NCBI GenBank assembly: GCA_025558095.1
Contig: JAIVFI010000003.1
Location: forward strand, 434,001 to 498,000
Source: Hyaloraphidium curvatum
Taxonomy: Eukaryota > Monoblepharomycota > Hyaloraphidiomycetes > Hyaloraphidiales > Hyaloraphidiaceae
Direction: 5' to 3'
DNA length: 64,000 nucleotides
This document shows positions 42,230 through 52,387 of this stretch, piece after piece. Each line of letters opens with the position of its first letter. Positions within the stretch are counted from its first letter, which is position 1. The translations under genes were made by a program, and so were the position numbers. The notes beneath the pieces were generated by a model. It did no database searches and had not been told where the DNA came from. It saw only the letters and a list, made by a program, of their open reading frames with translations.

Positions 42230-42781
42230 ATGATGCCGGTTGTTGATGGCGCAGCGGCACTGGGCCTGCGTCGCCCTGTTCTCCCGTCGGCGTGCTTGGG
42301 CTGCGGAACCCACGCTCACCATTTCTCCCCAATCGACGACATACAGGGTGGCGGTGGACGGTTCCCGTACCCGAAATGGGTGTGGTCTCCGGCCGGCGGG
42401 TGGTGGGGCCAGCCCAAGAACTGGAGGTCCAACTTTGCGGTGGTCCTCGTTGGCATCTCGGCCATCGCGTACCAAATCCACAAGGTGTCGGCGGAACGCG
42501 AGGTGCGTTGACGATGCCGTTGGAGTCGGACGCCTTGCTGACTCGGTCTTTTCGTAGGTCCGGTTACAGCCCCCGATCGGCTGGATCCCGTCTATGCTCT
42601 GGGCGGCCGAGTTCAAGGTGAGTAGCCATGCGAGACACGGTGCAACTTCTGACGTCCTTTCTAGAACAAGCCGTACCAAGAAGAGATCAAGAAGCACTAT
42701 GACGAGGGCATCTATCTCGGAAAGCGCTACTCTTTCCAGAAGGCGGAGGCCCACGGCCACCACGAGGAGTCTCACCACTGA
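42230..42781 (+). CDS. Small single-pass membrane protein, possibly mitochondrial inner membrane
   Basis: Exons 42230-42502, 42558-42617 and 42665-42781 give 149 residues. The N-terminus is MMPVVDGAAALGLRRP, and the first 50 residues contain THAHHFSPIDD and a glycine run. A distinctive aromatic motif follows (FPYPKWVWSPAGGWWGQPKNW), then one membrane segment (FAVVLVGISAIAYQIH) and an Arg/Glu-rich stretch. The C-terminal domain has IPSMLWAAEFKNKPYQEEIKKH and GKRYSFQKAEAHGHHEESHH. The size, single membrane span and P-x-x-W motif remind me of accessory respiratory-complex subunits, but I cannot name a family. Intron junctions keep phase and composition well. Confidence 0.65.
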
Positions 42782-42841
42782 CGTGTATAGGATCTCATTA
42801 CAACGCAATCTCCATGATTGAGACGGAGGGGGGTATACGCT

Positions 42842-44390
42842 CTAGAGCTCCTCCTTCCCCGCTGCTGGTTGCGGTTCCGCCGCGAACGTCTGGATCGAGC
42901 TTCGGACGTTCGAGACCATGGCCGACGCTTTCTCGGCAACGTCGCCGAGCCATTGGAAGTCCTGTCCGGGCAAAAAGGCCATCGCCGCGATAAAGAGCGC
43001 CACAAGGAAGAGGACCAAAAACACGTAGGACAGAAGGGAGCCTGATTGCGAGAAGGTTTAGCCCTATATGCCAGGGCAATAAGCAGCAAGCACTTGCCTG
43101 ATCGTCGCTCCGGAACGCTGGCGAAACCGACGGTGCAATCAGCGGAGCTGCTGCACAGCATCGGTCTCTTGTTATGGCTGGTTTCGCGCGAGAAAACGAG
43201 GTTCGTTATCGGGAACGAATGCGCGTGGGTGAACTGGTGGATGATCTGGCCAAAAGATGAGCTGTAGCCAAAGGGTGCGGCGGACGGGCGCTCACATCAA
43301 GGGTATCGGCGTCGATTACGGAGATGCTGAGGTCCGAGAAAGCCATGGCCAGGAGATTTCCGCCGTAGCTCACAGCGGCGGCCGTCACGGGTTTCCGTGC
43401 CACCGCTTTGGCCCTAACCTGCGTCCAATCCGCCGTCTTCCATTTTGACACGAAAGACCGCGTCTTGTCCTTGGTGATGAGGAAAAGGAAAATGTAGCCG
43501 GCCGACGCGTGGGATCCATAGCTGCCACAGATACCGGTCAGCTTCCGCTTCCTACGACTTCCGCCCGACTGTTGAATTCACCGGCAAGCGCGATACTCGC
43601 ACGGGACCTTGCCATTCATCTCGCCCGGGGGGATCTCCTGGACGACGCTGCCGTCATTCGCAGAATGAACAAGGAGCTTCCTGGCAGAAACCGTGGCGAC
43701 AAATTTCCCCGAAGGATCCCACGATCCGTCGTGGATTTCCGAAACTCCGTGGTGCTGCGAAGCGTCCCCCGATCCGGAGCCAGAGGGCTGGTACAGCAGC
43801 ACTTTGGTCCAGCTCGGATACTCGTAGATTGCCATGGAGCCGTCGGAGCACGCGGCGAGCACGTGCGTTCCCGAGGGGCTCCACTCCGTCACTTTCTGAT
43901 ACGGGTCGCCGGTTGGTGCCGATGAAACCGGCAGCTCCCTGAGCAGGTCCAAGCCCTCGGGTCCGACTTTGTAGACTTTCAAGGACTTGTTGTGGCCCGA
44001 AGCAACGGCGTCCGCATTGCTGTTGAGACCGCAGGCGACGAGCTTCTCCTGCGACCACGTGAAATCAGAGACGCGCTCGCGGCGGCCGTCAGGCACCCAT
44101 TCGAACCTTGGGATGGACTGACAGACTCATGACGGCGTCGCTGCCCGCGGGAAACACGTGTTCGAACGATTTTTCCGACTTAAGCGTGGCGGGATCGATC
44201 TTGAACATGCTCTGGCAAACGGTGTCACGCGCGTGCCCGGCAGTCCGGCCAGCGGCGGGCTCACGACCGCATTCTTGACTCCGCTCTTGCTGCTTCCGCC
44301 ACCACCACCCACAATGAGCCTGTTCTTGGTCGCGAATCCCATGGAAAAGACCGGGAAGTCCAGCGACACCTTCTCCCTCGCCGGCGCCAT
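42842..44390 (-). CDS. SEC12: SEC12/PREB-like guanine nucleotide exchange factor for Sar1
   Basis: SEC12 is an ER membrane WD40 protein that loads GTP on Sar1 to start COPII coat assembly. Exons 44265-44390, 44107-44211, 43603-44048, 43296-43521, 43098-43245 and 42842-43041 give 416 residues. The N-terminus holds the SEC12 signature VGGGGGSSKSGVKN (the potassium-binding loop region). WD40 blades follow (VTEWSPSGTHVLAACSDGS, DGSWDPSGKFVATVSARK, AAAVSYGGNLLAMAFSDLS). A C-terminal membrane segment (SYVFLVLFLVALFIAAMAF) precedes a luminal tail ending in KEEL. The last intron (43042-43097) starts with GCAAGT, a canonical GC-AG donor. It shares a 204-bp promoter region with the esterase gene. Confidence 0.92.
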
Positions 44391-44594
44391 GCTGCGCTTC
44401 CAAGCCCCGCGGCGCGGCTCCAACTAATTGGGATAGTGCGCCGGCAATTGAATTGCGCTCGGGCGGGCCACAGCGAGAGTCGTCCGTTCTATCGGGTGTG
44501 CTGCGCGACGCCCGCCTGCGCCGCCTGTATGCGCCAGCGCCCAGCGCGCGACGAATCATCACGACCTGTCTCCCGCGTCCTTTCCGAAACCGAA

Positions 44595-45567
44595 ATGGAG
44601 CTTCAAAAGATTACGGACGCGTCTCTGCCGTACCTGCTTAGCGTCCCGCCTGGTGCCAAGCCGGGCGCGAAGCTACCTCTTGTCATTTTCTTACACGGCC
44701 GCAACGTCTGCGCCGAGCCGAACGGGGACAAGGCCAAATCGCTCGACCTTCTGCTGGACGATGGAGTGCCAGCCCTTCTTGCGGGCAACGGAGGAACTAC
44801 GACCGAATTTGATGCGGGGTCCTCTTTTCCGAACCCGGTGGCGGTGAACCTGCTGCGGCAGGTGGTCACGATCAGCCCTCAGATGAGATACGATGACAAA
44901 GTGCCGCGCGATCAGGCTCGATGGGCCGTTGGAGCTCTGAAGACGTTTGTCGGCGAGGTGCTGAAGAGACACGCCGACGTGATCGACACATCACGGGTAT
45001 ATCTGACCGGTGGGTCATTCATTGCCTTTAGCTCCTCGGAATTACTTGTGCTCACCTTGACTCGTTTCTTTCAGGACTGTCGATGGGCGGGGGAGGGACC
45101 TGGAGGTGCGCTTTCACACTTGCGAAAGTCAAGCCACCGATTGACGCATCGTCACAGCCTGGCACTCGCGGAGCCCGATCTCTTCGCGGCTATCCTGCCT
45201 CTGTGCGCAGGGGGCAACGCTGCGAGGGCCGCTGCGCTCAAATCCCTCCCCATTTGGTGTCACGCGGCTACGGACGATGTGCTGGTGCCGATCAAGGCGG
45301 TGGACGGTGCGGCAAGAAATCGGCCTCTAACTCGGTGGATTGACGGATGCGCCCGCAGGACTCATGGACGAGCTCAAGAAGATTAACGTCCACGTCGGCT
45401 ACTCTCGCCTTCCGGGCTTCCCGCACCAGTGCGCATTGATCGGCCGCCGCTTGCCAAACGCTTTATGAACCGTTCACTATATTAGGCTCTGGACCGCCGT
45501 CTACAACGATCCTCGCGTTTGGCAGTGGCTTTTGAAGCAGCGAAAGGGTGGCGAGGCGAAGATGTAA
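44595..45567 (+). CDS. Alpha/beta-hydrolase (feruloyl-esterase/predicted peptidase type)
   Basis: Exons 44595-45009, 45075-45105, 45158-45306, 45359-45428 and 45486-45567 give 248 residues. The oxyanion strand is LPLVIFLHGRNVCAE. The nucleophile motif GLSMGGGGTW (G-x-S-x-G) is assembled across the first intron and the 31-bp second exon. The acid and histidine regions are LPIWCHAATDDVLVPIKAVDG and GYSRLPGFPHQLW, ending AVYNDPRVWQWLLKQ. This pattern is typical of the esterase family that includes PHB-depolymerase-like and predicted phospholipase/carboxylesterase proteins. No signal peptide is seen, so it is probably intracellular. Its stop is 1 bp from the proposed stop of the convergent RTC3-like gene. 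Confidence 0.85.
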
Positions 45568-45568
45568 A

Positions 45569-46302
45569 TCACCCATGTGCGGCTGCGCGATGTGTTAGCG
45601 ATTCAATGTAGCAGAACGCATAGCAACCAACCGTTGTTGCCGGAGTGCTCATGGTGATGCTGCTTACCGGACTTGTGGTGGTGCATGGGCTGGATCTCGC
45701 CGTTCGTCAGAATCTACAGAAAGGAGAGATGAGAAAGCGAGGCGGAGCGGGGAGATGAGAACAGACAAATTCGATAACATCCGTGGTGTTGCTCGTTCCA
45801 AAGAACTCCTCCAGGACAGCCTTGGAAGGGCGCTGGCCGACCCCTTCTGCGCCGCCCGCGCGGTGCTCGTACACGTCGAAGCCTGACCTCCTGATCAGAC
45901 ACCCATCGTGCTAGCCTCACGCGCGCCGTCCTCACGCTGCACGACGTCGACCAGAGGGACGCTCTTGTCCTTGCGCCACTTCGCGGCCATCCCACTGTTC
46001 GTGATGACTTCAAACAGCGGAAGCTCGCCTTCCTTCCCTTCGGTCTGTTTGGGAGTGTACACAACTGGAGGGACACTTCGATGAGCTTCAGAGCTCTGCC
46101 GAAGACCAGCTACTGCTGACCGTGCTCGGCCATCGCGGACTACTGGGTCTACGGGCTCAGGAGGTAATGCGATGAACTCGAGCACCGCGGCACTGCTCGC
46201 CTTGGGGCGCGTTGTTTTCTTCGCGCGCGGGCAGTCGGCAACCTGCTTCGGATTTCGATTTCGGAGGTTCGCAGGCGGTGGCTGTGCAGCGTCGTGAAAC
46301 AA
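45569..46302 (-). CDS. SBDS N-terminal-domain protein, Rtc3-like
   Basis: This small protein contains the FYSH (SBDS N-terminal) fold, like yeast Rtc3 and the first domain of SBDS; Rtc3 is implicated in RNA metabolism. Proposed exons are 45936-46302, 45767-45882, 45668-45713 and 45569-45582. The core reads PPVVYTPKQTEGKEGELPLF, then FEVITNSGMAAKWRKDKSVP, LVDVVQRFDVYEHRAGGAEG and SKAVLEEFFGTSNTTDVIEF, followed by ILTNGEIQ. This matches the family along its length. The N-terminal 70 residues are not conserved and the true start is probably further in or on another exon. The last exon (14 bp) is likewise tentative: reading through its GTAAGC donor would end the protein at 45603 instead. Confidence 0.75.
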
Positions 46303-46359
46303 ACCCCTGGTCGGTCCCGAGGGGCGGGCAACAACTTTGTCAACTTCATCTGGTAATAA

Positions 46360-48360
46360 TCAAGGCTCCAACGGTCGCTGCCAGATCTTCAGTGCCCCTT
46401 GCCTGCAGCTCGTCACCAACGCGGTCTCTTGGAACTGAAGGGAGCACATCGGGTCGTTGTGCAGCACCTTCGACTGCCGATCGGACGTCAGCATACCGAA
46501 ATGACACGGAGTCGGCGCACACTCACGACTACAGGGTATATCACCGCCACCTCGCCGCGCGGAATCACGGGGTGGACGATCTCGTGCTTGCTTTCCGCTT
46601 GCTCGCCGCCCCTGACCTTCTTCATCGTCTGCACAGGAACTGTCAGCCGGGATTGCCGGATGCACGACCAAGAATACCTACTCCTCGTGGCCGGTGTAGA
46701 CTGTGCATGCCAAAATCCCAGAGACACAGCCTCGCATCCTCTCCCACGCTGCCGAATCGATACACGCGATCCGTGCACCGCCAGCGATCAAACTGCACGC
46801 TCGTCACCCAGCTCTGGTGACCCTGCGCCCGTGCAACCACGCGGCGCAACGGCAGGGAAAGGACCTCGATGAGGTCGTCCTGCCCTCCCGTGAGGAGGAA
46901 TTTGCCGTCCGGCGACCATGACAGCGTCGTGATGCCGCCAAAGTACGACGGAAACGTGTCCGAGAGCCTGCAGTGTGCATGTTGGTTGGCAGAACAGGTA
47001 GAGCGAGGAGGACAGCTCACCTCTCATTGACGTAGTCGACGATCTTGAGCGACCCGTCCATCGACGTTATTCCGACGTGCTGGCAGTCTGGCGAGAAGGA
47101 AATGGCGGTGATGGCCCTCTTCGACACCTTGTAGTAGACCACGGGATTTAGCGCGGCCATGGCCGGCGCCGGTGCTTGGGCTTTCGGTCCCGCGCTCTGC
47201 GGTGGGACGAAAACGGCGGGACCGGTGCCCTTTAAAGCCTTGAAAGTCCAGAAAACCGTGTTATATGGTGACGTCCCGGGGCCCTGCTGCCCCTGGGTCT
47301 CTTTTGCCAGCGCAGCCATCCTCTGCGCAATGTCGTCCTTTGGGAAAAAGTCCGGCGCCGGGTCCTCGCGCTCCTTGTCCCAGACAACCACGCTTCCGTC
47401 GTCGTATCCGGCCATGAACTGCGTTTCGGAGCCCGGCATCCACTTGATGCAGGTCACACCGGCACCGGGTGGAAGGATCGAGCCACGGTTATGTCGCGAG
47501 TACCGGCCGGATATCGGGCTGAGGCAAAGGATCTCCCCGGTGCTGAAACCTGGAGGTGGGATGACAGTCGGTCAGCCGGAAAAGCTGGGCAACGGTGCAA
47601 ATCTTAACGTACCGACGCAAATGTCCAGATTATCCCTCGTTATCACATTCACGTCGTGGCATGTGGGATAGGCCTCCTTCATGTATATGCAGGCAAGCGG
47701 GTCGCCGATCCTCTGTCCCTCGCTGCGCGCAACGAAGTCCAGCCACAAAATGACCTTGCCAATGTTGGCAAACAGGTACGTCGGCGGTACCGCCGATGCC
47801 GCGGGAGACGGCGTGGGCTGGAGGATCAGCCGAGGCAGGGCCTCGTGGGCAACGACCTTTGACACAAACTGGCTGAACGGCACCGAATTGGCGGGAGGCG
47901 TCGCCGATGCGCCTCCCGAGGGAGTTCCCGAGCTCGAGCCAGTCTTCCCTCCGCTGGAACCCGGCCGTCCGAGTTGGAGAGGTTTCCGCCTTTGGAGGGA
48001 AGGCGGACTGTCCTTGAAAAACACCATATAGCCCCGATCTCCCGAGCCCGGATCGCTCTGAATGGGCACCTCGGTAAAGCGTCCCGCCGAAGTGCCCGAC
48101 GCGGACGGGTTCGGGCTGTTGGCCTTGGAGCCGGACAGGGATGTCCCGAACTTGCTCAGCTGGCCGAACTGGGCCGGGTCCACATCCGCACCATCGGTGC
48201 CCGATGACAGGCTACCGCTGCCGCCCGGTGCGGCGAGGGTCACCATCGAAACCGAGGAGCCGATGAACGTGTTGGGCGAGAGGTCATAGCGGAGCTCATC
48301 CCGGAGACGCCACTCTCCCTCCGGAGAGAAGAACGAGGTTATAGGCTCAGGTCTCTGCAT
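46360..48360 (-). CDS. creC: CreC/WDR20-like WD40 protein
   Basis: In Aspergillus CreC partners the deubiquitinase CreB in carbon catabolite repression; animal WDR20 activates USP12/46 in the same way. Exons 47613-48360, 47021-47549, 46678-46967, 46527-46639 and 46360-46473 give 597 residues. Family blocks include YPTCHDVNVITRDNLDICVG, GEILCLSPISGRYSRHNRGS, IKWMPGSETQFMAGYDDGS and SKRAITAISFSPDCQHVGI. SDTFPSYFGGITTLSWSPDG, LLTGGQDDLIEVLSLP, YRFGSVGEDARLCLWDF and MCSLQFQETALVTSCRQG follow. A disordered Ser/Gly/Pro insert occupies residues 45-150. The 38-bp intron 46640-46677 is shorter than any other in the window and is the least certain junction. Confidence 0.92.
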
Positions 48361-48493
48361 TCCATGAGCTATCGACGCGCTCCAAGATTCCGATGGGAAG
48401 GGAGCGGAGCGGAGGTCCTGAGGGCGTCCGCGGCGTTTCGTCGCCGGGCCCGATCACTCGCACGGAAACTGGTGGTGTCCTGTCCTCTTCCAT

Positions 48494-49930
48494 ATGCTGC
48501 GACTAACGCTTGTTAACAATGCGAGGCAGACGGAACGATGCGTCGTCTTGCTCAAAAACGCCGGATCCGGGGTTTCGCTTGCGGACGTGAAGGATTCGGC
48601 GAAGAAGAAGCTTCGGGTCAAGGCGACGCGCCTGTTCAACAAGGAAGGGAGGGAGCTACAGGCAGACGGCGATCTCGCTTCGTTGCAGAACGATGCGGTG
48701 GTCCTGGTCAGCGCCGGGGAGGACTTTGTCGGCCGCAGAGCAGTACCTGTGGAGGATGCTGTCCCACCGACTGTCGCGACGGTCACTCTCGTTGCGAAGC
48801 ACAGTTTTGTTCATGAGCAGGCCGTAGCTCAGCTGAACCAGACGTCTCTCTTGCCTGGCGTGGTTCTTGCGGCCGGCATGCCGGACCTACACCCGGGTAA
48901 CACGCACCCGATCGGCGCATCCTTTGCTTCCAGGGGAATGATCTACGCCGGCCTGGTCGGATCTGATATTGGGTGCGGGATGCTCTTGCGTACGACGTCC
49001 CTGCCGGCAACGAGCGATCCCCACCGCATTGCCCAGAAGCTGCATCTCGAGGGTCCCTATGGATCAGCGGAGCAGAGGATGCGGTGGATGTCGGACGCCG
49101 GGGTGGAAGCGACGGGCTTCGAGGAAAGCCTCGGAACAATTGGCGCAGGGAACCATTTCGCCGAGCTTCAGGCCGTGGAAAGGGTTTTGGACGAAGAATG
49201 CGTTCGCGAATCGGGAATCGACGGTGGCAAACTGTTGCTGCTGGTTCATTCCGGATCGCGTGGCTTCGGTCAGAGCATTCTGGACCGGCACGCGGCCCAG
49301 CATGGCAGCGCTGGCCTGGAAGTTGGAACTGCGGATGCGGATGCGTACCTCGCAGGCCACGAGAAAGCCATCCGCTGGGCTCGGGTGAACCGAGCGCTCA
49401 TTGCGCACCGCATAGAATCTGCCCTCGGGATCCAAGGTTCATCGACATCGCTGGACTCGTCGCGGAACGTGCTGGACGTCTGGCACAATCTGGTCGAGCC
49501 CAAGGAAGTCGCTGTATCTGGCGTGGAAGCGCTGCCTGAAACTCTCTGGATCCATCGCAAGGGTGCGGCACCGGCCGACAGGGGATTGGTCGTCATACCG
49601 GGCTCCCGTGGCACGTTCTCCTTTCTCGTCCAACCTATTGACGGACCCGCTGCGGTGCCGAGCTGCTACTCGTTGGCGCACGGGGCGGGCAGACTTCTGA
49701 CTCGGCACAAGGCCCTGGAAAAACTAGGCGACCTGGCGCGCAAGAAGGGCTTGGATCTTGAGCAAACGTCTTTGGGAAGTGTGGTGGTGTGCTCCGACAA
49801 GACCCTGCTCTACGAGGAAGCGCCCGAGGCGTACAAGGATTCGGATGCCGTGGTGAAGGACCTCGAAGAAGCCGGGCTGTGCCGAGTAGTTGCCGTCTTG
49901 CGGCCTGTAGTGACGTACAAGGTGCGGTAG
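48494..49930 (+). CDS. RtcB-type RNA ligase with N-terminal ubiquitin-like domain
   Basis: This intronless gene encodes 478 residues. RtcB ligases join 2',3'-cyclic phosphate and 5'-OH RNA ends using GTP and Mn2+. Metal- and GMP-site motifs are present: AAGMPDLHPGNTHPIGASF, GSDIGCGM (Cys about 161), GTIGAGNHFAELQ, VHSGSRGFGQ, VIPGSRGTFSFLV, and SLAHGAGR with the guanylylated histidine. Residues 1-85 are an extra domain that looks ubiquitin-like or doublecortin-like (SLADVKDSAKKKLRVKATRL, NKEGRELQADGDLASLQNDA). The canonical DCHxGYGFPIG is altered to DLHPGNTHPIGAS, placing it with the divergent RtcB2/RtcB-like branch. Substrate is unknown, because fungi normally splice tRNA with Trl1. Lack of introns among intron-rich neighbours may hint at transfer. 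Confidence 0.88.
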   Translation: MLRLTLVNNARQTERCVVLLKNAGSGVSLADVKDSAKKKLRVKATRLFNKEGRELQADGDLASLQNDAVVLVSAGEDFVGRRAVPVEDAVPPTVATVTLVAKHSFVHEQAVAQLNQTSLLPGVVLAAGMPDLHPGNTHPIGASFASRGMIYAGLVGSDIGCGMLLRTTSLPATSDPHRIAQKLHLEGPYGSAEQRMRWMSDAGVEATGFEESLGTIGAGNHFAELQAVERVLDEECVRESGIDGGKLLLLVHSGSRGFGQSILDRHAAQHGSAGLEVGTADADAYLAGHEKAIRWARVNRALIAHRIESALGIQGSSTSLDSSRNVLDVWHNLVEPKEVAVSGVEALPETLWIHRKGAAPADRGLVVIPGSRGTFSFLVQPIDGPAAVPSCYSLAHGAGRLLTRHKALEKLGDLARKKGLDLEQTSLGSVVVCSDKTLLYEEAPEAYKDSDAVVKDLEEAGLCRVVAVLRPVVTYKVR

Positions 49931-50244
49931 AGAGCGACGCGAAGAGATTGGGCGGCACTTGCGGTTGATGGCGTTGGTTCAAGCTTCCGCGTGCAAACAA
50001 GTGCCCCGACTCTTCGCTGAACCCACCGCTCCACTGTCTGTCTGGCGCGGCAGGACCGAGCCAACGACTCTGCATCGCGGCTTTCGTGGTCCCTGGGGCC
50101 TGCACAGTGACCGCTGAGTCCGGAAGGCAAGTCCGCGGCCGTTCGCTCTCCGTGTTTGCTCCAACCGTCGGCCCCATGTCGCGCCACTTCCTGCAGCCAG
50201 CTACCTCGAATTCCACCGAGAAAAACGCGCATCAGATCCTCACG
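49931..50244. other. Intergenic region, RtcB to Rho-like GTPase
   Basis: About 314 bp lie between two tandem plus-strand genes. The frame of the GTPase is open back to 50086, so part of this may be coding if an upstream start is used. I see nothing else in it. Confidence 0.35.
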
Positions 50245-51318
50245 ATGTCTTACGGTGCCACGACGGAGATGGGGGCGCAGGACGTTGCCGGCGCACCGCC
50301 GCAGAAGCGCTGGCTGTCCAAGCGTCTCTCCATGCTCTTCCCGAGCCAGGCGACGCTTCCCGGGGATTCTTCTCAGCGCTCGCTGCAGAGGCTGCCATCG
50401 GTGCCTGCGATACAGAGCCGCGCTGCCGTCGCGCCTGCGCCGCGCGAGGAGCGGGCCGCTGGGGTTTCGCCCGCGGACATGTTTGCGGCTTCGCTGGGCC
50501 TCAAGCAGGTCCACGAGCGAAAGGTCGTCGTCATTGGCAGCGCTGGCGCCGGCAAGACGACACTGCTCAGCGTCTACGTGACGGGCAAACAACCCGAATC
50601 GTACATCCCCACCATCTTCGAGACCACCAACACCCGCGTGGACATTGATGGGCACCAAATCAAGGTCTCGCTTTGGGACACGGCTGGTTGGTTGCAGGTC
50701 GATTCTCGACGGGTAATCGCTTTGACACATGCCAACTTAGGTCAGGAGGAATACGCCCGGATCCGCGCACTTTGCTACTCGAATGCGAGCGTCATACTGT
50801 GTTGTTTCCCCGTCAACAACAAGGATGCTTACCGCGAGGCTGAATTCCACGTGCGTGTCGGCTGCTTCTCCCCGTTCTGGCCCGAGTGCTAACTTCCGTT
50901 TCGCAGTGGATCCCCGAAGCCCGGCATTTTTGCCCCGACACCCCGATCATCCTCGTTGGAACGAAAGCCGACACGAGGCAGCCGAGGAGCGAGGAAAACG
51001 ACGCAGCGGACGCTCAGAGCATCTCGTCGGATGATTCTTCGGTTTTTGTGCACTTCGACGAGGTAGGGCAGCTCGTTTCGCGCAGATTTGCAGCATCTCA
51101 CAAGATTCTGCCAGGGATCGGCGATGAGGGACCGTCTGGGCTTGCACTCCTACATGGAGTGCTCCTCCAGCACGGGCTTCCATGTGCGGGAACTGTTCGA
51201 CGGAGCAATTCGGGCGAGCCTGGTGGGACCGGCCGTCGACGGGTTTTCCTCCAGGTCTGCCCCTGGCAGCCCCGTCAAAGGCGGTCGGAAGAAGGCCCGG
51301 GACTGCAAGATCCTTTGA
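50245..51318 (+). CDS. Rho-family small GTPase with N-terminal extension
   Basis: Exons 50245-50686, 50741-50850, 50907-51062 and 51115-51318 give 303 residues, about 100 more than a typical Rho. The excess is mostly a Ser/Ala/Pro-rich extension of about 90 residues. The G domain has P-loop GSAGAGKTTLL, switch I SYIPTIFETTN, DTAGQEEYARIRALCYSNAS (switch II), LVGTKADTR (G4) and ECSSSTG (G5). A polar insertion (SEENDAADAQSISSDDSSVF) sits at the Rho insert position. The polybasic KGGRKKARD and CaaX box CKIL predict geranylgeranylation and membrane attachment. Upstream in-frame codons are open, so the N-terminus could be longer. The specific Rho subtype is not clear. Confidence 0.88.
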
Positions 51319-51455
51319 TCTTGTTGTAGAGCAGGACACACGGAGCGAAGCGCGACAGAGATGATGTATCGACATATTGTCTAGTTTTTTCTTCTTTGAT
51401 CATCCAGAATACAGGGGTATCATATTTCAGCAAGCCGTGGGGCAGCAGAGCGCCA

Positions 51456-52113
51456 TTATTGCAGGGCCCATTCGCTCTTGCCCATGTTTGGCGACCATTG
51501 AGAATACGGATTATCGTCCAAAATCCTCTCCCGAGATATCGCGTGCACGTGGAACACGCCCGGAACGGTCCTTCGCGGAGACGGGTTCTCGAAAAGCAGC
51601 AATTCGAAGCCTTCCGGGGGGAAGTGGTGCTTCAGGATGTCCAGGGTCTCGGCGAGTTGCAAGTGCCTGGTAGACCACACGACCCAATGTGTCGCCTCCG
51701 GGGGGACGAAGTACGGGAAATTGTTCCTTCTGAGCACGGGTTGCGCCGTAGCAGCTGAAGGAAGGGGCGGCAGAGCGACGAACCGTCCGCAGTCGTCCAT
51801 AGACCCCGCGTACCCGAACACGTCGATCTTGATGTAGTCCTCGACGGTGCGATACTGGTTGGCCCCGAGTCAGAGAAAGTGGGCCCGCCTGCGGGGACGT
51901 TTGACACCGCACCTCCTGCCGACACCACCGCGCCCAGAGCGCATATCGCCGAGCTACGTCCTCATTTCGCACAAGCCTGTTGTAGTCCCCCGAAGTAATG
52001 ATCTCGGCGAGCTCGCTCCAGGAGTGCCCAGAAGTGCTCCAACTGCCCAGTTCCTCGGGACTCAGGTCGGCCGCCTCGAAGCTATCGTCGAATCTCGGTG
52101 GCACCGCTGCCAT
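51456..52113 (-). CDS. DUF3605 protein (N-acetylglucosamine-induced protein 1-like)
   Basis: Exons 51913-52113 and 51456-51854 give 199 residues. The family is widespread in fungi; Candida Gig1 is induced by N-acetylglucosamine, but its activity is unknown. Signatures are HSWSELAEIITSGDYNRLVR near the N-terminus, then YRTVEDYIKIDVFGY across the intron. The hallmark NNFPYFVPPEATHWVVWSTR and a C-terminal FENPSPRRTVPGVFHVHA follow, ending near NPYSQWSPNMGKSEWALQ. The donor after CRQE (GTGCGG) was chosen because it alone joins in phase to YRTVED. The start MAAVPPRFDDSFE is the first plausible ATG. It is divergent to eIF2A with 274 bp between. Confidence 0.85.
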
Positions 52114-52387
52114 CGCGATCTCCAACCGCAGCAACCTCTCTGAGTGGCTTGTATATGCCCTGAAGCTCAAAAGTGCTCCGAGCAGGTAGATACGACATAC
52201 TACGGAAGGTGCCCTCTCAGAGACCGACAAGTAGGGCCATATTTTTGCGCACGGAACGCGGCACCTTGACTGGTTGCTCGCGAGCCTCTGGAGCCCTCTG
52301 GAGGCACAAATCGGCTCGATCAGGAGGCGATTTCGGGGTCCAGTGCGCGTGGATCCGCGGACCCGCTGTGTTTGAAGCCCTTGCGCG

